Source: Macrocystis pyrifera (Eukaryota > Sar > Phaeophyceae > Laminariales > Laminariaceae). From it: a stretch of DNA of 64,000 nt. The stretch spans positions 92,128-156,127 of the forward strand of contig JASSKH010000022.1 in the NCBI GenBank assembly GCA_031763025.1, read 5' to 3'. The notes beneath the pieces were generated by a model, which did not search any database, was not told where the DNA came from, and worked only from the letters and a program-made list of their open reading frames with translations. Within the stretch, counting starts at the first letter, position 1, and every line of letters begins with the position of its first letter. Positions 30,684-42,700 of this stretch are shown here, one piece after another. A program made the position numbers and the translations under genes.

Positions 30684-32711
30684 TCAAAGCTCCGACGGCA
30701 CGTCGTTGAAGAGCTCCATGAAGTCCTCGAACTTCTTCTCCACGGAGGCCTGCGCCGCTAAGAACGCCTCCGCGTCTTTCTCTCGCGCCGGCTTGTCCGC
30801 CGCCTCCACTTCTTTCTGCCGCGGTTGGAAATGTTCAAACCGTCCCCAAGTCGTTCGAATCGTTCGAATCATTCGAGTCGTTCGTAACGTTGGAATCGTT
30901 CGAAATCGTTCGAATTCGAGACGTCCGAAGCATTAGAAAATCGTTGCAATCGTTCGTGTCGTTCGAATCGTTCGAAACGTTCGAAGCATCCGAAAATCGT
31001 TTGAATCGCCATATCGAATCGTCGGATCGAGGGGAGGGCGCGAGAGTTGAATTAAAACTCCTGGTCATGTACACGTTGGATTCCGCGGCGTTCATACAAG
31101 CGCACCCGCAGATGATCGGGGGGGGGGCGGGTTATGCACTATCACGTCAATAACATAACAGTGCAGGAGTACAGTAGAGCGATCTCCGACGAGTTTACAG
31201 ATACCCACTGCATCTCCGGTTTCATCCCAGAGCAGGTGTTCTCCGTTTTCTTTTTTTTTTCCCGGCCAATGTATAGTGCTACCTGGAATACTGTACCGGC
31301 ATACCGCGCTACCAGGTATAAGCTACAAGTTTTTTCCTTCGGAGGCATCCAAACGTGGGGTGGCGCAAGATAAATCCGATGACGTTTTGTGCAGCTAAAG
31401 GAAAACAAAATATTCACGAGCCGTCGAAAATATTAAGCCTGTACAGCCCCAAAAGCAAAATACATAGCGATCCGTGAAAGGAAAATCGGTACATACATTA
31501 CTACGGTTCACGTAAAGGCGCACCTGAATGCCACGAACGAGAGCCAAGGCCGTTTTTTTTTCTTGTCCGCCGAGAACGTTCCGGCAAGGAACTCAAGGTC
31601 CCCGCCCAACTGAGCGGAGAGGCGGTTGAAGGTGCCGAGGTGAGCGACGTCGGAGAGCGAAGTCAGGGAACAGGGCGAAAGTATTGCATCATCATTTTGT
31701 ACCAGTAGTTATCACCCCAAGAATAATATATATTTTCCTAAGAAATAGCCCAAACGAAGACGAACACAACCGCCCCGCCTGGCTCACACCAGCAACCGTG
31801 CCCACCACAATCCTTTTGTACTTTTACCGTACCGTACCGTACCTTGCCCTTCCCTACTCTACCCTCCTCTACCCTGCCCTATCCTGACCCTACCTTACCA
31901 CCCTACCCTACCCTACTTCCCCCTAGCACACCGTACCGAACGGTCCTACCCAGCCTACAAAAATAAACATATTCACCAAAAACAACATACTTCGAAGTAT
32001 GATCGGCAAATACCCGCCGGGAGGACCAAAAGAACGCTTCCACTCGCCTGGTAAACCTTGCGCAGAAAGAGAGCAACGTTTTTTTCCACTCCCCTGCGGA
32101 AATGTCCGCCCCTTGCGACTTGACCGTCTTTCCGAGGGCAACCCAGTCCTTCTGGACCTTGACAAGGTTGGAGAACTGCCGGGCGCCGTCCGGCAATCCC
32201 CCCTCTCCGACCCCCAGCTCGGCCAATGCTCCGGCAGGGCTCTGTGTGCGGTAGTCGTGTTATTGGTGGTATTAGTAATAGGTGTGGTCGTAGTCGTAGC
32301 TCGTAGTGGTAGTAGCAGAGGTAGGAGTAGTATTAATAGTAGTAGTAGTATTAGCGGTCGTATTCGTAGCAGTAGCAGTAGTGATAGTAGTAGTAGCAGT
32401 AGTATTGAACATAATGGTATGTATACTAGTTTAGTAGTACTTAGTATTACGGGGGTCTATAGTTAACAGGACCTATGGCATACATAAAAACCTATATATT
32501 TAGGTATTTTTACTAACAATATTTGGTCCTGTTTACTATGGTCCCCCGTAATATTAGTAGTGGTAGTAGGGGTAGCAGTCGGTATGATTTCAGTTGGGGG
32601 GTAGTGGGTGCAAGTCGGAACAGCGAACGGGGGTCCAAATTATCGACCGTTACTCAAACATCGGAGAGAGCTTCGGTACAGAAACCGACCCTATATAGTC
32701 AGTCGTTACTC

Positions 32712-32784
<73 letters not shown>

Positions 32785-34575
32785 GCGCGCACACTAGACG
32801 TCTGACAAAAGGCTGCTGCACACGTACTCGATCATTCTGGTCGCATCATCTGGGCTCGCAGAGTGTTCACACACCGCACAGATCACGATCTATCTATCTA
32901 TCTATCTATCTATCTAGTGAACTGTACTCGTAGATCATCTACTGTAGATCCGAGGGGCGCGCAAGAGCCATGTCATACAGACCCCCACCCGGCAAACTTG
33001 ATGCACTGCTGTAGATCGAGCAGATCATAAACTATTGCAGGACGGCAGTCCCGTTATTGAGGACAAACCGATCAAATTCTGAATGATTTGTGAAACCGAT
33101 CAACTTCTGAATGATTTGTGAAACCGATCAAATTCTGAATGATTTGTCCCCAAAACGGGACTGCAGTCCTAAGAAGTGTCAATCAGGGGTACGTCTGCCC
33201 CGAAAAATCTACGAGTAGTAATGGAAAATCAAATAGAAATATGATCTGTCCGCTCTGTGTGGTTACCCCCGCAATAACTCACTTTACCCGAGGGCGTCGG
33301 GAAACACCTCCCGACACGGCATTTACTGGTACACGAAGCTGTAGCTAGGAACTTGCACAGAAGGATACTCCGTAGTCAATACGTCAGCTGTGAGTTCAAC
33401 CGGTTGAGTGGTTGATACTTAACTTTGCAAGCTGCGCGATGTATCGGACGCGCTTGCTCTATATTCCTAGCCGCCGTCAACTCGTATGCCTCGGGTGATT
33501 TGAATATTTAGGAGAAATGTATATACCAGATATGAACCTCCGTCGACCGTCGACGGTCTTAGAACCTTCGGTCGTAGAACCCGGTTTCAGCCTGCTCTTA
33601 AGGGGTACACTGCATTGTTTTTGGCGCGGTGACAACTAGAAACCGACGTTCGCTAGTAACACAATCCTGCACGCCTACCTGCGTTGCTGCGGCTGCTCCG
33701 GTCAATGCCACCCCAAGAACCCTGCTGACCCACGCGGTGCGAGACAGCTCTGAGCTGCTTCCCCCCGGCGCGGTCATGGAAACCCTGAACGGATGACGAT
33801 CGGGGGGGGGGGGGGGGGGGGGCGTTGAGGGTCGGGGAATGTTGACCATACATAGCATAGCGCGCAGAGGGGTTGCTCTGCACGCGGGTTCCAGCAGCAC
33901 TTCTTCCAGTTTGGTTGACCCACTCCGCTTCCTTGTGGTTCGTCAAGCAATAACCCACAGAGCGAGGTTTTATCCTCGAATCGCATACGGGGTTTGGTGG
34001 CTTTGGAATTTATCTGGACGAGGTATCCCCTCTCTCCGTTCGCACTCTGCCGTTTTTCGATAAAAACAAACAGCCAGGAAATCCGTCCGAGCGTGTGATA
34101 TCTTTGTTGATACCTGGTACTTAAACGCAGCCGCAGTGTGTGTACACTAAAGCAGTACCAGTAGTACGTGTACCTGATTTCATTGATGCCTAATTTCACA
34201 ATGAAAAACATCTCTACGTACGTACATACGTACACTTTGCGTCCAGTCAGCATGTCACATGGAACGGCGGCCAGCTTTACGACTCGATTTTTTGTTTAAC
34301 GAAGGCAAGCGATGCAGCAACAGGCGTGGCCGCAGCCGCCCCTTTGCCAAACGACCAACAGGTAACTGAAGCAACGAAGTCCATAGCCTTATCCCCCTGG
34401 TATCCGTCCACCTGCAAGATGCGGCCGCCCTTCCCGCATGTCGTAGGGAGGTTGCGCCGCATCCTGACGTCGAAATTGCATGTTGTACAGCGAAGCCTCG
34501 AACTTCGACGGTGGTCATGGCCAGCATGAGGATGGCCACAGACGACGATATCAGCGCTAGGTTGGAGGTCTTCAT
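30684..34575 (-). CDS. Thylakoid-lumen PSII extrinsic protein, PsbQ'/Psb31-like
   Basis: Extrinsic subunits of this kind bind the lumen side of photosystem II and stabilise the oxygen-evolving Mn cluster. Exons (minus): 34575-34412, 33784-33679, 32241-about 32044, 31609-31524 and 30815-30684, about 228 residues. The targeting sequence is tripartite: signal peptide MKTSNLALISSSVAILMLAM ending VEVRG, then FAVQ opening a Ser/Ala/Arg-rich transit peptide, then a thylakoid signal SRTAWVSRVLGVALTGAAAA. The mature part has GLPDGARQFSN, EWKKTLLSFCAR, LGGDLEFLAGTF, EVEAADKPAREKDAEAF and the C-terminus FMELFNDVPSEL, consistent with a four-helix PsbQ-like fold. A run of nine A (31553-31561) needs a tenth to keep frame into TALALVRGIQ. 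The end of exon 3 is uncertain. The lumen location is well supported; the exact PsbQ' versus Psb31 identity is inferred. Confidence 0.75.
30835..31010 (+). repeat. TCGTTCGAATCG-type repeat
   Basis: Imperfect AATCGTTCGAA units inside the last intron of the PsbQ'-like gene. Confidence 0.8.
32445..32553. mobile_element. MITE-like element, TTACGGGGG family
   Basis: TATTACGGGGGTCTATAGTT and TTTACTATGGTCCCCCGTAA, with TA flanks. It lies in intron 2 of the PsbQ'-like gene within an (AGT)n tract (32300-32600). Confidence 0.87.
32712..32784 (+). repeat. (CTG)n tract, about 24 units
   Basis: A perfect CTG run in intron 2 of the PsbQ'-like gene. The Leu, Cys or Ala frames through it are not coding. 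Confidence 0.95.
33055..33170 (+). repeat. Tandem CCGATCAAATTCTGAATGAT units
   Basis: Three direct units of about 33 bp, the last ending TGTCCCCAAAACGGGACTGC. Same family as the inverted repeat at 21480-21790. Confidence 0.8.
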
Positions 34576-34815
34576 GGCAGGAAGCTCGATGGGATGTCGG
34601 CCACAAAGTATTAAGCACGCCGTGGCAGCAGCAGAGCTCGGAGCTGCACCTGTCACTGCTGCTGTAGAAAACATGAGTGGAGCTATTTTTCTCCCTATTC
34701 CCTTGTTTGCAAGCCATATGTCCGTTACTGAAACCCCTTGCAGCGACGCCGTCCGCCGATGTCGCCAATTGTTTTATGCGACCTACAGTACACGGGCGAC
34801 CTGCTGTGGTGAGCG
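34576..34815. promoter_or_regulatory. Shared divergent promoter region
   Basis: Only 240 bp separate the predicted start codons of the PsbQ'-like gene (minus) and the CDP-DAG synthase gene (plus), so both promoters and 5' UTRs must be packed or overlapping here. No TATA box or other motif is convincing. Confidence 0.45.
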
Positions 34816-35115
34816 ATGGGGCTCCGCGAAAGATTCATGACGGCTGGGGTGGGTATCCCTCTGGCGCTGTGGGCGATCTTCTGCGACGCCCGGATATGCC
34901 TAGCCCTATTTTTGGGCCTGCAAGCAATCTGTGTTCAGGAGCTCAATCAGCTGCTTCGAAAAACAAGGTGAAGATGATATCAGACGGGGGGGGGTATGTA
35001 GAGGACGTTACTTGCCGCTACACGTACCTGGTGCTGGTACGTACGGGTACACCTCCTAAATCGTGAAAGCATCTGGGAGTAGGCACGCAAAGAGCCTTTG
35101 CTGGCAGACCGGCGT

Positions 35116-35158
<43 letters not shown>

Positions 35159-38100
35159 TGAAGCGGAAGAAATATAATGGACTGGATATTTCAGCAGTAG
35201 TTGCAGGTTGATAGTGAATCTTCCTCAAGGTATTAACAGCTATTTACGCACTCTGATTGGCTAAGGGGTGTTTTGTAAGCGGCGGAGCGGCCCAACCAAC
35301 CTAAAGTTTTTCCCAAGCCACAGCATCCCGAGCCGGCCAAATCAGTCTAGAGCCTTTCCAAGCACAGCATCCAAGCTGGCCTAATCAACCTGGAGATTTC
35401 ACAAGCCACAGCATCCAAGCACTGGTCACCCCATAGCGTTCGGGTTCGGGTTCGGGTTAGGGTTTGGGTCGGGTGGTCAACGTTAGGCACCACGGCCAAA
35501 AACCTCGGAAATAACCACTATCAAGGTGCAACCCCGTCTCGGATGTTTTCGGGGGTATTCGCGGATCATGACCCGACCCGCGGGTCGGGTCACAGGGTTT
35601 TCAAAATGTCACGGGTCGGGTCGGGTCGGGTCAAAAGGCTTTTAAATCTCTGGCGGGTCGGGTCAGGTCGGGTCAAGAGCTTTTTAAATCTCACGGGTCG
35701 AGTCGGGTCGGGTCAAGAAGTTTTCGAATCTCACGGGTCGGGTCAGGTCATGTCAAGAGGTGATGAGAAGCTCGCGGGTCGGGTCGGGTCATGACCCGCG
35801 AAAAACGGGTCACTCGCGGGTCGGGCCAGCATGACCCGCGAATTGTTTTCTGCTGATCCGCCGGTCGGACCCGCGCATCCGACTCGCGGATCCGACACTT
35901 AACACACTTCCCGCTCTCTTACCCAAAAGCTTGTCTCGTGCCAATACTCAATAATGCTCCTTTCGTATAATATTCAAACATTCAAACACCGCCAATCCAT
36001 ATACGTATGCCCGCATCCATCTAGACCCACTACAGCCAGGCCATATATCGCCGCGGGGCACAAAAATGAATATAAAATTGTTTGTAAGGTGTCGACCCAC
36101 AGGCCGGATCCGCAGGTCGAACCTGCGGGTCAAGATAAATGGTCTCACGGGTCAAGGTGACCCGACCCGCATGAAACCCGTGTCTGACGGGTCAATCGGA
36201 AGGTGGCGGGTCGGGTCACCTTGACACCCCAGCTAATACAGCGACGACACGAGGAAGCTCAGCATAGTTTTTCCCGCACCAACAGGATCTACGTACGGCA
36301 TAGGCACTAACTGTGTCGCCGTCGACTATCGTTGCGCTTGGTAGGGAGAAAGAAGGCCTGCACTTGACGGCTAGTCATTGTTTGGGTGGCGAAAAGTAAG
36401 CCAACGGACTAACTTACTCTTTTATCAAGTAAAAAACCCGTTTCAAGCCACAAACGCGCCAATTGGGATTAAATGCGTACCGGCACGTACGAAGACGCAA
36501 ATTTACGCGAACATAACCGCACGCAACTACCTGCTGTATTACCCGGCCAACTAGTACCTAGTCACCGACTTACAGTCATGGTCAGCCAACTCACAGCCCT
36601 ACTCTGATGTCGACCTGACTGACACCACGACGGTACACATCCTAACACGCGCAGCGCCGCGCGGGCGATAGCAGCCGCCGTCGGGGCGGAGGACACGCGG
36701 CGGCCGTTCTTCCTCCAGGCCATCGCAGCCGCGGTCAGCCTCGCCAGCGCCTTCGGCGGCCGCGACGCATCAGGTGGGCGAAGACGCGTTTCTTTACGGT
36801 ACGGGTGTAAAGCGCCTCATTTTTTGTGAGGGTCCTCACTTGATAAGATTTCTATCTCAACCGACAACCGACATCGATGAAAAAAAAAAAAAGACAAAAC
36901 ACTCTTGTCCCGAGATATAAAGAACGTTTGTACACCACTATTTAATCGAAAAGTTCCTTGTGGTTTCGGTACGGAGTGGTAGATGGTACAGTATAGGCTG
37001 AACCCGATGCCAGTACAGAGGCGTTCTGCGATAGAGGTACCACTTTTATTTTGGGGAAAGGAAAAAAAAAAAAAAACTTTCTGAGCCACCACGGCGTTCC
37101 CACCGGGCGCCAGCTGAAGGGTGAGTGTGTAACTCGTGCCCTACATTGTTGGGCGTAATGCCTACGTACACGTACGAGACGCGTGTAGCACCAGTCGCAT
37201 TCATGTCCCTGTCCCCGTTGAATTCCGGCATTTTTCCTTGGGGGGACATAGGAGCCCTCAGAAAATTCAGGGTGGAACTCTCTCGTAAAACGCCTCTGCA
37301 CGCTAGTGTCATGGGCTACGAACAGGCATGTGACGGGTGAATGGAAATGCGCCAATAGTAAAACGCACAATCGGGTGCAGCGATGTTGGGTTTCGCTCCT
37401 CATTTTTTGTCCGTCGAGGGTCGAGCAGGAGTAGGAGCCCCTCCCATCAGCGAGATAAAAATACCGTAAGTAAAAAAGAAAGAAAGAAGCGAAAAGCCTC
37501 TACCGTGCTGCAGCACGCCTCTGAACCTATTTATGTGCTGTGGGTACGCGACAAGAAAGATGGCCCTGTGCGAAGAGATTTCAGACGGGGAGGGAAAGTG
37601 TGGGAAAAAAACAAAACTGTGCACCGAGTGCAGCCGTCGGTTTTTCGCGGAGCATAGCATTTGCACATGCTGCTGGGGTCGGGTGGGTGGGTGGGTGGGT
37701 GTCCTGACCGCAAAAGGCAAGGAGCTGTTGCGTACGAGAAAAGCACAGCATGGTGATACTCGTACTGCCGCTGCTGCCGCTGCTGCTGCTGCACGTTCTT
37801 CCTGTTGGGTGCTTGATGATATGGCACTCACTCGTCGCGTTTTTGGTTGCAATACCGGGATTGGTTGCTACATGTGGGCTCCAAAAGGTTACATATCGCA
37901 CTCGCTCGTATTTTTTGCACTTGCTGCAATGCCTGAGTTGGTTGCAATACCTGTGTTCCCAAGGGGTTAATTAGTGTCGCTTATGTACAACAGAACGATG
38001 CTGTTGATTCACGATGACGACCACGACCGCAACCACGACCCCGCCCCCCCCCCCCCCCCCTTTGCCCTGCCGGCGTCTGGAAACCTTCGCCGCCTTCCGT

Positions 38101-39620
38101 CTCAACGTCGAAAAACGCAAACAAAAACACATGTGCGTCTGCTCCTCTCACTCGGCAATGCAGCCGTGGTGATGTCGGTCGGCACGACGCTACTTGTGGC
38201 CCGCCGCCTGGCTCTCATGCGTGACCACTGGGAAGCCGCGAGTCTTGCCGCGGAGAGAGCCGCTGCGAGGAAAACCAAAACGAGAGGGAAAGATGGCGCG
38301 CTGGACACGCGGAGTAGTAGCCAATCTACGTGGGATCTGGACGGCGCAATAAGTGCCGGTTCAGTGGCAGCGGCGGCGGCGGCGGCGGCGCTGCTTCCGG
38401 ACGATTGTTCTGATAATCCTTCTGGAGCCGCTGCTGCCACTGCTGCTATAGATGCTGCTACTGGTGGTGTTGGCAGTAGTTGTGCTACTGGCTGTGCTGC
38501 TACTGATACTGATGCTATTAATAGTGCCAAGGCTAATGCTGGAGGTGGTTGGAGTGGTCGCGGCGTTAGCGTGGGGGTGGTGGAGTCCGGAGTCTTTTTG
38601 CTAGCCCTCGAGGGGTCGGCGATGGCGTGGCTGGTTGGCGGCTGGTCTTCCCTCGCGGCTATCCGATTCAGGTGCGTTTTATCGCCAAGGTCGAAAACAT
38701 CTCGCGGCAATCCGATAAATTCAAGGGCGTTCTTGTTTGGGCGCAACATCCTCGTGGAAGTTCGTTTAAAGGTTGTTACCATGATGCTCACGACACCCTC
38801 GAGGCAGGTAAAACGGTTCAGGCGCGTTATCCTTCTGACCAAATAGCCCCTCGCGGCAATTAGTTTAATTCAGGTACGGCATCGTTGCGCTTCCTCTCTG
38901 TCCCACAACTTGGCGCCTACAGGTAGTGGTTTACACATACATTGAATTGTGATGATTGTTTTGTTGTTGTTCAGAGCAACCCGCAGGATTCTCGAGTTGA
39001 AAGGGCACCGTCCGCGTTGCAGCGAGAGGGAAGACTATCCGATCGATCGCGTCTCGGCACCTCGATCGCCGCGCTGTTGGCGTGCCGCGAGGGTGAGAAT
39101 GTAGCTGGGCGGATGGACGCCATGCGGCTGGTTGGAGCGCATGTGTAGGCGAAGAGCGTCTTAGCAAAATATTTTGATACTATCGTGGCATTTCGCGGGG
39201 ACCCTCTTCCTGGAACGTCTGTGTCACTACTGTAGTGCAGTCCACGTAGCATTCAGCAAAGTTGAGGCCATCTACGACCGTACAAATAAATACCTCTACA
39301 CATATATAAATATCTATCTAGGTATCTGTCCCTCGATCTACTCTGTATGTATATACCAAGTATCTATATATCTACTTACCAATCAATCGTCACCTCTGAC
39401 GCAATCAATGCACCCGCTTGTCGATCCATCCATCTACCCGTCAACCCATCCACCCGCCCACCTAAACTATTCGTCCGCCCATCCACCCGCTCACCTAAAC
39501 TATTCATCTATTCATCCCTCCCTTTATGCTTGCAACCCCCACCGAGTCCACACCACTCCGAACTCACTCACCCGCTCACCCCCCACCCATCCCCCCTACC
39601 TCTCCTCGAAACCCGAACCC

Positions 39621-39651
<31 letters not shown>

Positions 39652-41545
39652 GCCCACACACACCCTAGGGCATCCATGGGGGCGGCAGATGTCGTGATCC
39701 TCCTGGCCATAGTCTTCAACTCCGACAACGGCGGCCTCTTCGCCGGCTCCCTGTCCAAGGCCCTCCGGGGACGACAACGACCTCACCGATCGACACACCA
39801 CCACCACCAGCCCCCGCCCCAGCCCAAACCGCAACACCAGTCTCAACACCCCTCCCTCCCCCTAGCCGACCCACGACCACCACCACCACCCCCTCCCGGC
39901 ATCCTCTCTGTAGCGAGCCCAAACAAGACCTGGGTCGGGGTTATAGGAGCCGTCGCGCTAGGAACTGCCACCGCGCTGGCCTTAAGGCCGGGTCTACGCC
40001 TCCTCTCTGGCGCGTTTTTTTCGTCTTGGAGTTCCAGCGGGCGGGGAGGGTTCATTGATCCCGAGGAGGCGTTTTCTTTGGGGGGCATGGGGCTGGGGCT
40101 GCTCGGCGCCGCGGGGGCGGGGATTTGTGTGGTCGGCGTGGTGGGGGACCTCTGGGAGTCTCTCCTGAAAAGGATGGCGATGGTCAAGGTGAGCGGGTGG
40201 GTGGTGGTGGTGGTGGTGGTGGTGGGCGGTGTTTGAGGTGGGATGCGGTGCGGTGCGGTGAGATGGAGTGGGGTGGTGTGTGGGGTGGTGTGAGGTGGGG
40301 GGGGGGGTAGAAGCCGGGTGTAATTTTGGCCTTAGGGATGGATAGGTGGGTGGGTAGGCGCAAGGAAATGCAATGAAATGTGTTGATGAATCCGTCGCGA
40401 CCCACCCATTTTGTTGCGACGCCTTGCGCCTACCCGCTCACCCATCCACCCACCCACCGATCCATAAGGAAAACAGAAACCAGTGGGTAGTGGAAGTACC
40501 GGTATGAGACTGAATACCTTCTTACCAATCGTCACGGGTTTCTCCGCTATTCCTGCTCTGGGGGTTATCACGAGTCGAAAGTTGCCACCGGTTCCGCGGC
40601 CGTTGGTTGACTTGATTGCCACCAACCCCCACTGTTTGCTCTGCAATTGATTGCTCCAAATATCACGAATCATTGCTGGTTACGCCGCTATTGCGCTGCT
40701 ATCGTTTGATGGGATGCCTGTCAACGAGGGGGCGGGAGGGTTGAAGGAGTTTTCGATTCGTTCCTTTATTGCCGAGTGCTTCATCCGATACTGGTTATTC
40801 GGCAATTGGTTGCGTAGATTGCCATGCACCGCCACTGGTTGCTCTGCAATTGATTGCGTCAAATGTCACGAATCGTCGCTGGTTGCGCCGCTATTGTGCT
40901 GCTACCGTTTCATGGGATACCCGTTAACCGGGGGGGGGGGGGGGAGGATTCTGATTTGTTTTCATCGTGCCGAGTGCTTCATCCGATACTATTCGAAGCT
41001 TTGCCTTTTCCCCGCCGGTTGTAAATCCAATGCCGTCGTTAACCTTTGTATTCGCGAACGGTTAATGTCCTGAACCGCTGCTTTCGTGAAACCGTACTTC
41101 TACCACCCGTTACTTCTACGATCCGTTACTTTTGTTAGCCGTTGCTTGCGCGAATACCCGTAACTTGTTTTTGGTGAAACCGTTGCTTGTTCGAACCGTT
41201 TCTCCGGTGAACTATTTCTGTCGTGAACTTTGTTCTTTTTTGTGAACCCATTGCTCTTCGTTACTCCCGTCAACCGTTGCTTTCGTGAATGCATTTTTTT
41301 TGTAGAAACCGTACCGCTGGCGCGAACCGTTTCTTCTGTGAAACGCTGGTTTTGTGAACTGCTTTTTTTTCGTGAAACCGTTGCTTGTGCGAACCGTTAC
41401 TTCCGTCAACCGTCGCATGCAGGATTCCGGCACCATTTTTCCGGGGCACGGAGGTTGCTTGGACCGGTTGGACGGTGTTCTGGCAGCAGCCCCGCTGTAC
41501 TTGGCGATCGTCAAGATGTGGACTTCAGCGACGGACGATCCATGA
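34816..41545 (+). CDS. cdsA-like: Phosphatidate cytidylyltransferase (CDP-DAG synthase)
   Basis: Makes CDP-diacylglycerol from phosphatidate and CTP, the branch point to PG, PI and cardiolipin; an integral membrane enzyme. Exons 34816-34967, 36655-36773, 38164-38671, 39669-40188 and 41423-41545 join with consistent phase into an intact frame of 473 codons. Hydrophobic segments: [51 protein letters not shown] and [18 protein letters not shown]. Catalytic-region motifs: [10 protein letters not shown] (the conserved Asp region), [26 protein letters not shown] and [19 protein letters not shown], the family signature. Low-complexity inserts (His/Pro/Gln in exon 4, Ala/Gly in exon 3) enlarge it. 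No plastid presequence is evident from this start, although a frame upstream of 34816 is open, so an alternative start with a leader cannot be excluded. Plastid versus ER location is undecided. Confidence 0.9.
35115..35158 (+). repeat. (CAG)n tract
   Basis: About 14 CAG units in intron 1 of the CDP-DAG synthase gene. Confidence 0.95.
35540..36230 (+). repeat. GGGTCGGGTC element, long copy
   Basis: At 35560-35860 there are about five units of roughly 48 bp: CACGGGTCGGGTCGGGTCAA + GAGGTTTTCAAATCT. A TGACCCGCGAAAAACGGGTC palindrome follows at 35790-35815, and more GACCCG palindromes at 36085-36230. A related copy is at 57235-57405. Intronic. Confidence 0.75.
36370..36610 (+). repeat. Dispersed 250-bp repeat, copy 2
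   Basis: Matches 24225-24475 over GTCATTGTTTGGGTGGCG, AAGCCAACGGAC and CACAAACGCGCC, and ends 45 bp before CDP-DAG synthase exon 2. Confidence 0.6.
39615..39655 (+). repeat. C-tract before an exon
   Basis: About 30 C (39622-39651) form part of the pyrimidine tract of the acceptor for CDP-DAG synthase exon 4. Confidence 0.8.
40620..41410 (+). repeat. Tandem 215-bp duplication and GTGAACCGTTGCTT repeats
   Basis: Two units (from 40636 and from 40844) share GCAATTGATTGC, TATCACGAATC, GCTGGTTACGCCGCTATTG and GAGTGCTTCATCCGATACT. They are followed by imperfect CGTGAACCGTTGCTT units (41060-41410). This fills the last intron of the CDP-DAG synthase gene. Confidence 0.75.
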
Positions 41546-41754
41546 CGTCTAGTGTTGGATATATTATCACAAGCTTCGACATACCTGGTGCCGAAATATC
41601 GAGCTTTCGTTATATCGTTTCGAACTCTGACAGTAAAGTATGTGGACGCCGAAGGCGGACCGTCCATGATGACCTGTGTTTGATATCGTATCGAATATCG
41701 ATGTTGTTGACACATCGAACTATCGAATTTTCGATGTGTGGTTACGACGAATGC

Positions 41755-41878
41755 TGACATTATTTCTCCGGGCCACGGAGGCCTTCCTGGGCCGGTTGGA
41801 CGGTCTTCTGGCAGCAGCTGCCGTACTTGGCGATCGTGAGGATGCGGGCGTCTGTGGCGCAAGGATCCATGACGGCTA
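41755..41878 (+). pseudogene. Decayed copy of the last CDP-DAG synthase exon
   Basis: CCGGGCCACGGAGG, GGCCGGTTGGACGG, CTTCTGGCAGCAGC, CTTGGCGATCGT and AGGATCCATGACG mirror the exon at 41423-41545 in order, with small deletions that break the reading frame. Confidence 0.8.
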
Positions 41879-41964
41879 ATAACTGTTGTTTACTGGTACC
41901 TGGTATCGTATGGACTTGTTCGATGCAGCGAAACATCGGACTTTCGACATATCATATCGAACTC

Positions 41965-42080
41965 CGACGCTATTTTTCCGGCGCACGGGGGTGGCTTGGA
42001 CCGGTTGTACGGTAGTTCTGGCAGCAGCCAGCCCCCCGGTGTTTAGCAAGCGTCAGGATATGGAGGCTGCCATGATGGCA
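41965..42080 (+). pseudogene. Second decayed copy of the last CDP-DAG synthase exon
   Basis: TTTTTCCGGCGCACGGGGGT, GCTTGGACCGGTTGTACGGT and TCTGGCAGCAGCC match the same exon again, more diverged. The spacer before it also resembles the spacer after the true exon. Confidence 0.75.
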
Positions 42081-42700
42081 GTGACTTGCGCTATGTGTTG
42101 GTGTTGGCGCCGGGAATCAGTCCTCTACTATTACAGTAGGTAGCCGCTGCTAAGGGACCCTGCGCTGCCCCACTACTGCTGCTCCTGCAGATGCAGGGAC
42201 ACGTTGGCAATCTCGGACATGTGTCCTATCCACGACGTTCGAAACAAGTTTTTTTCTTGCACACCAACGTCCCTCATAAGATCTAGCCCTATTTTACGGA
42301 GCCTAGTCTCCATGATAAAGGGGACCCGACCGTTTTCAGGGACCAAAAATTAAGTCCCCTACACACATGGGGCCGACATGACGGCATGCAGAATATAGTA
42401 GCTTCGCTTGCTGGCTGTATATATATATATATGTATTCATGAGGCGCTGTGATTGTCACGCAATAATCGTTGCCGTCCCTGGGGGCACCCGCGCCAGCTC
42501 TGCCTTCTCCGCCGTTGCTATCGAGACCGCTACCTCCGCCACCCCTGCCGCTCGCTGCCGATTACCCGAACGATTCACATGGGGGGTCCACAGTCGGTGC
42601 CATCGTTTGGTCGTAGGGGGTGGTCCTTTGTTAGCGACCAGGAATCTCATGTTGAGCGTTGCTCGAACTGCAAGGGAGGTCACACTTACTTGTGTGTGCA

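Noticed and set aside
34255-34768. Alternative minus-strand frame ending SLAFVKQKIES
   Set aside because: Reads through the donor at 34411; the other frame has a signal peptide and joins exon 2 in exact phase.
38102-38842. 246-residue minus-strand frame
   Set aside because: Antisense of the third CDP-DAG synthase exon, which is supported by splice phase on both sides and by membrane segments.
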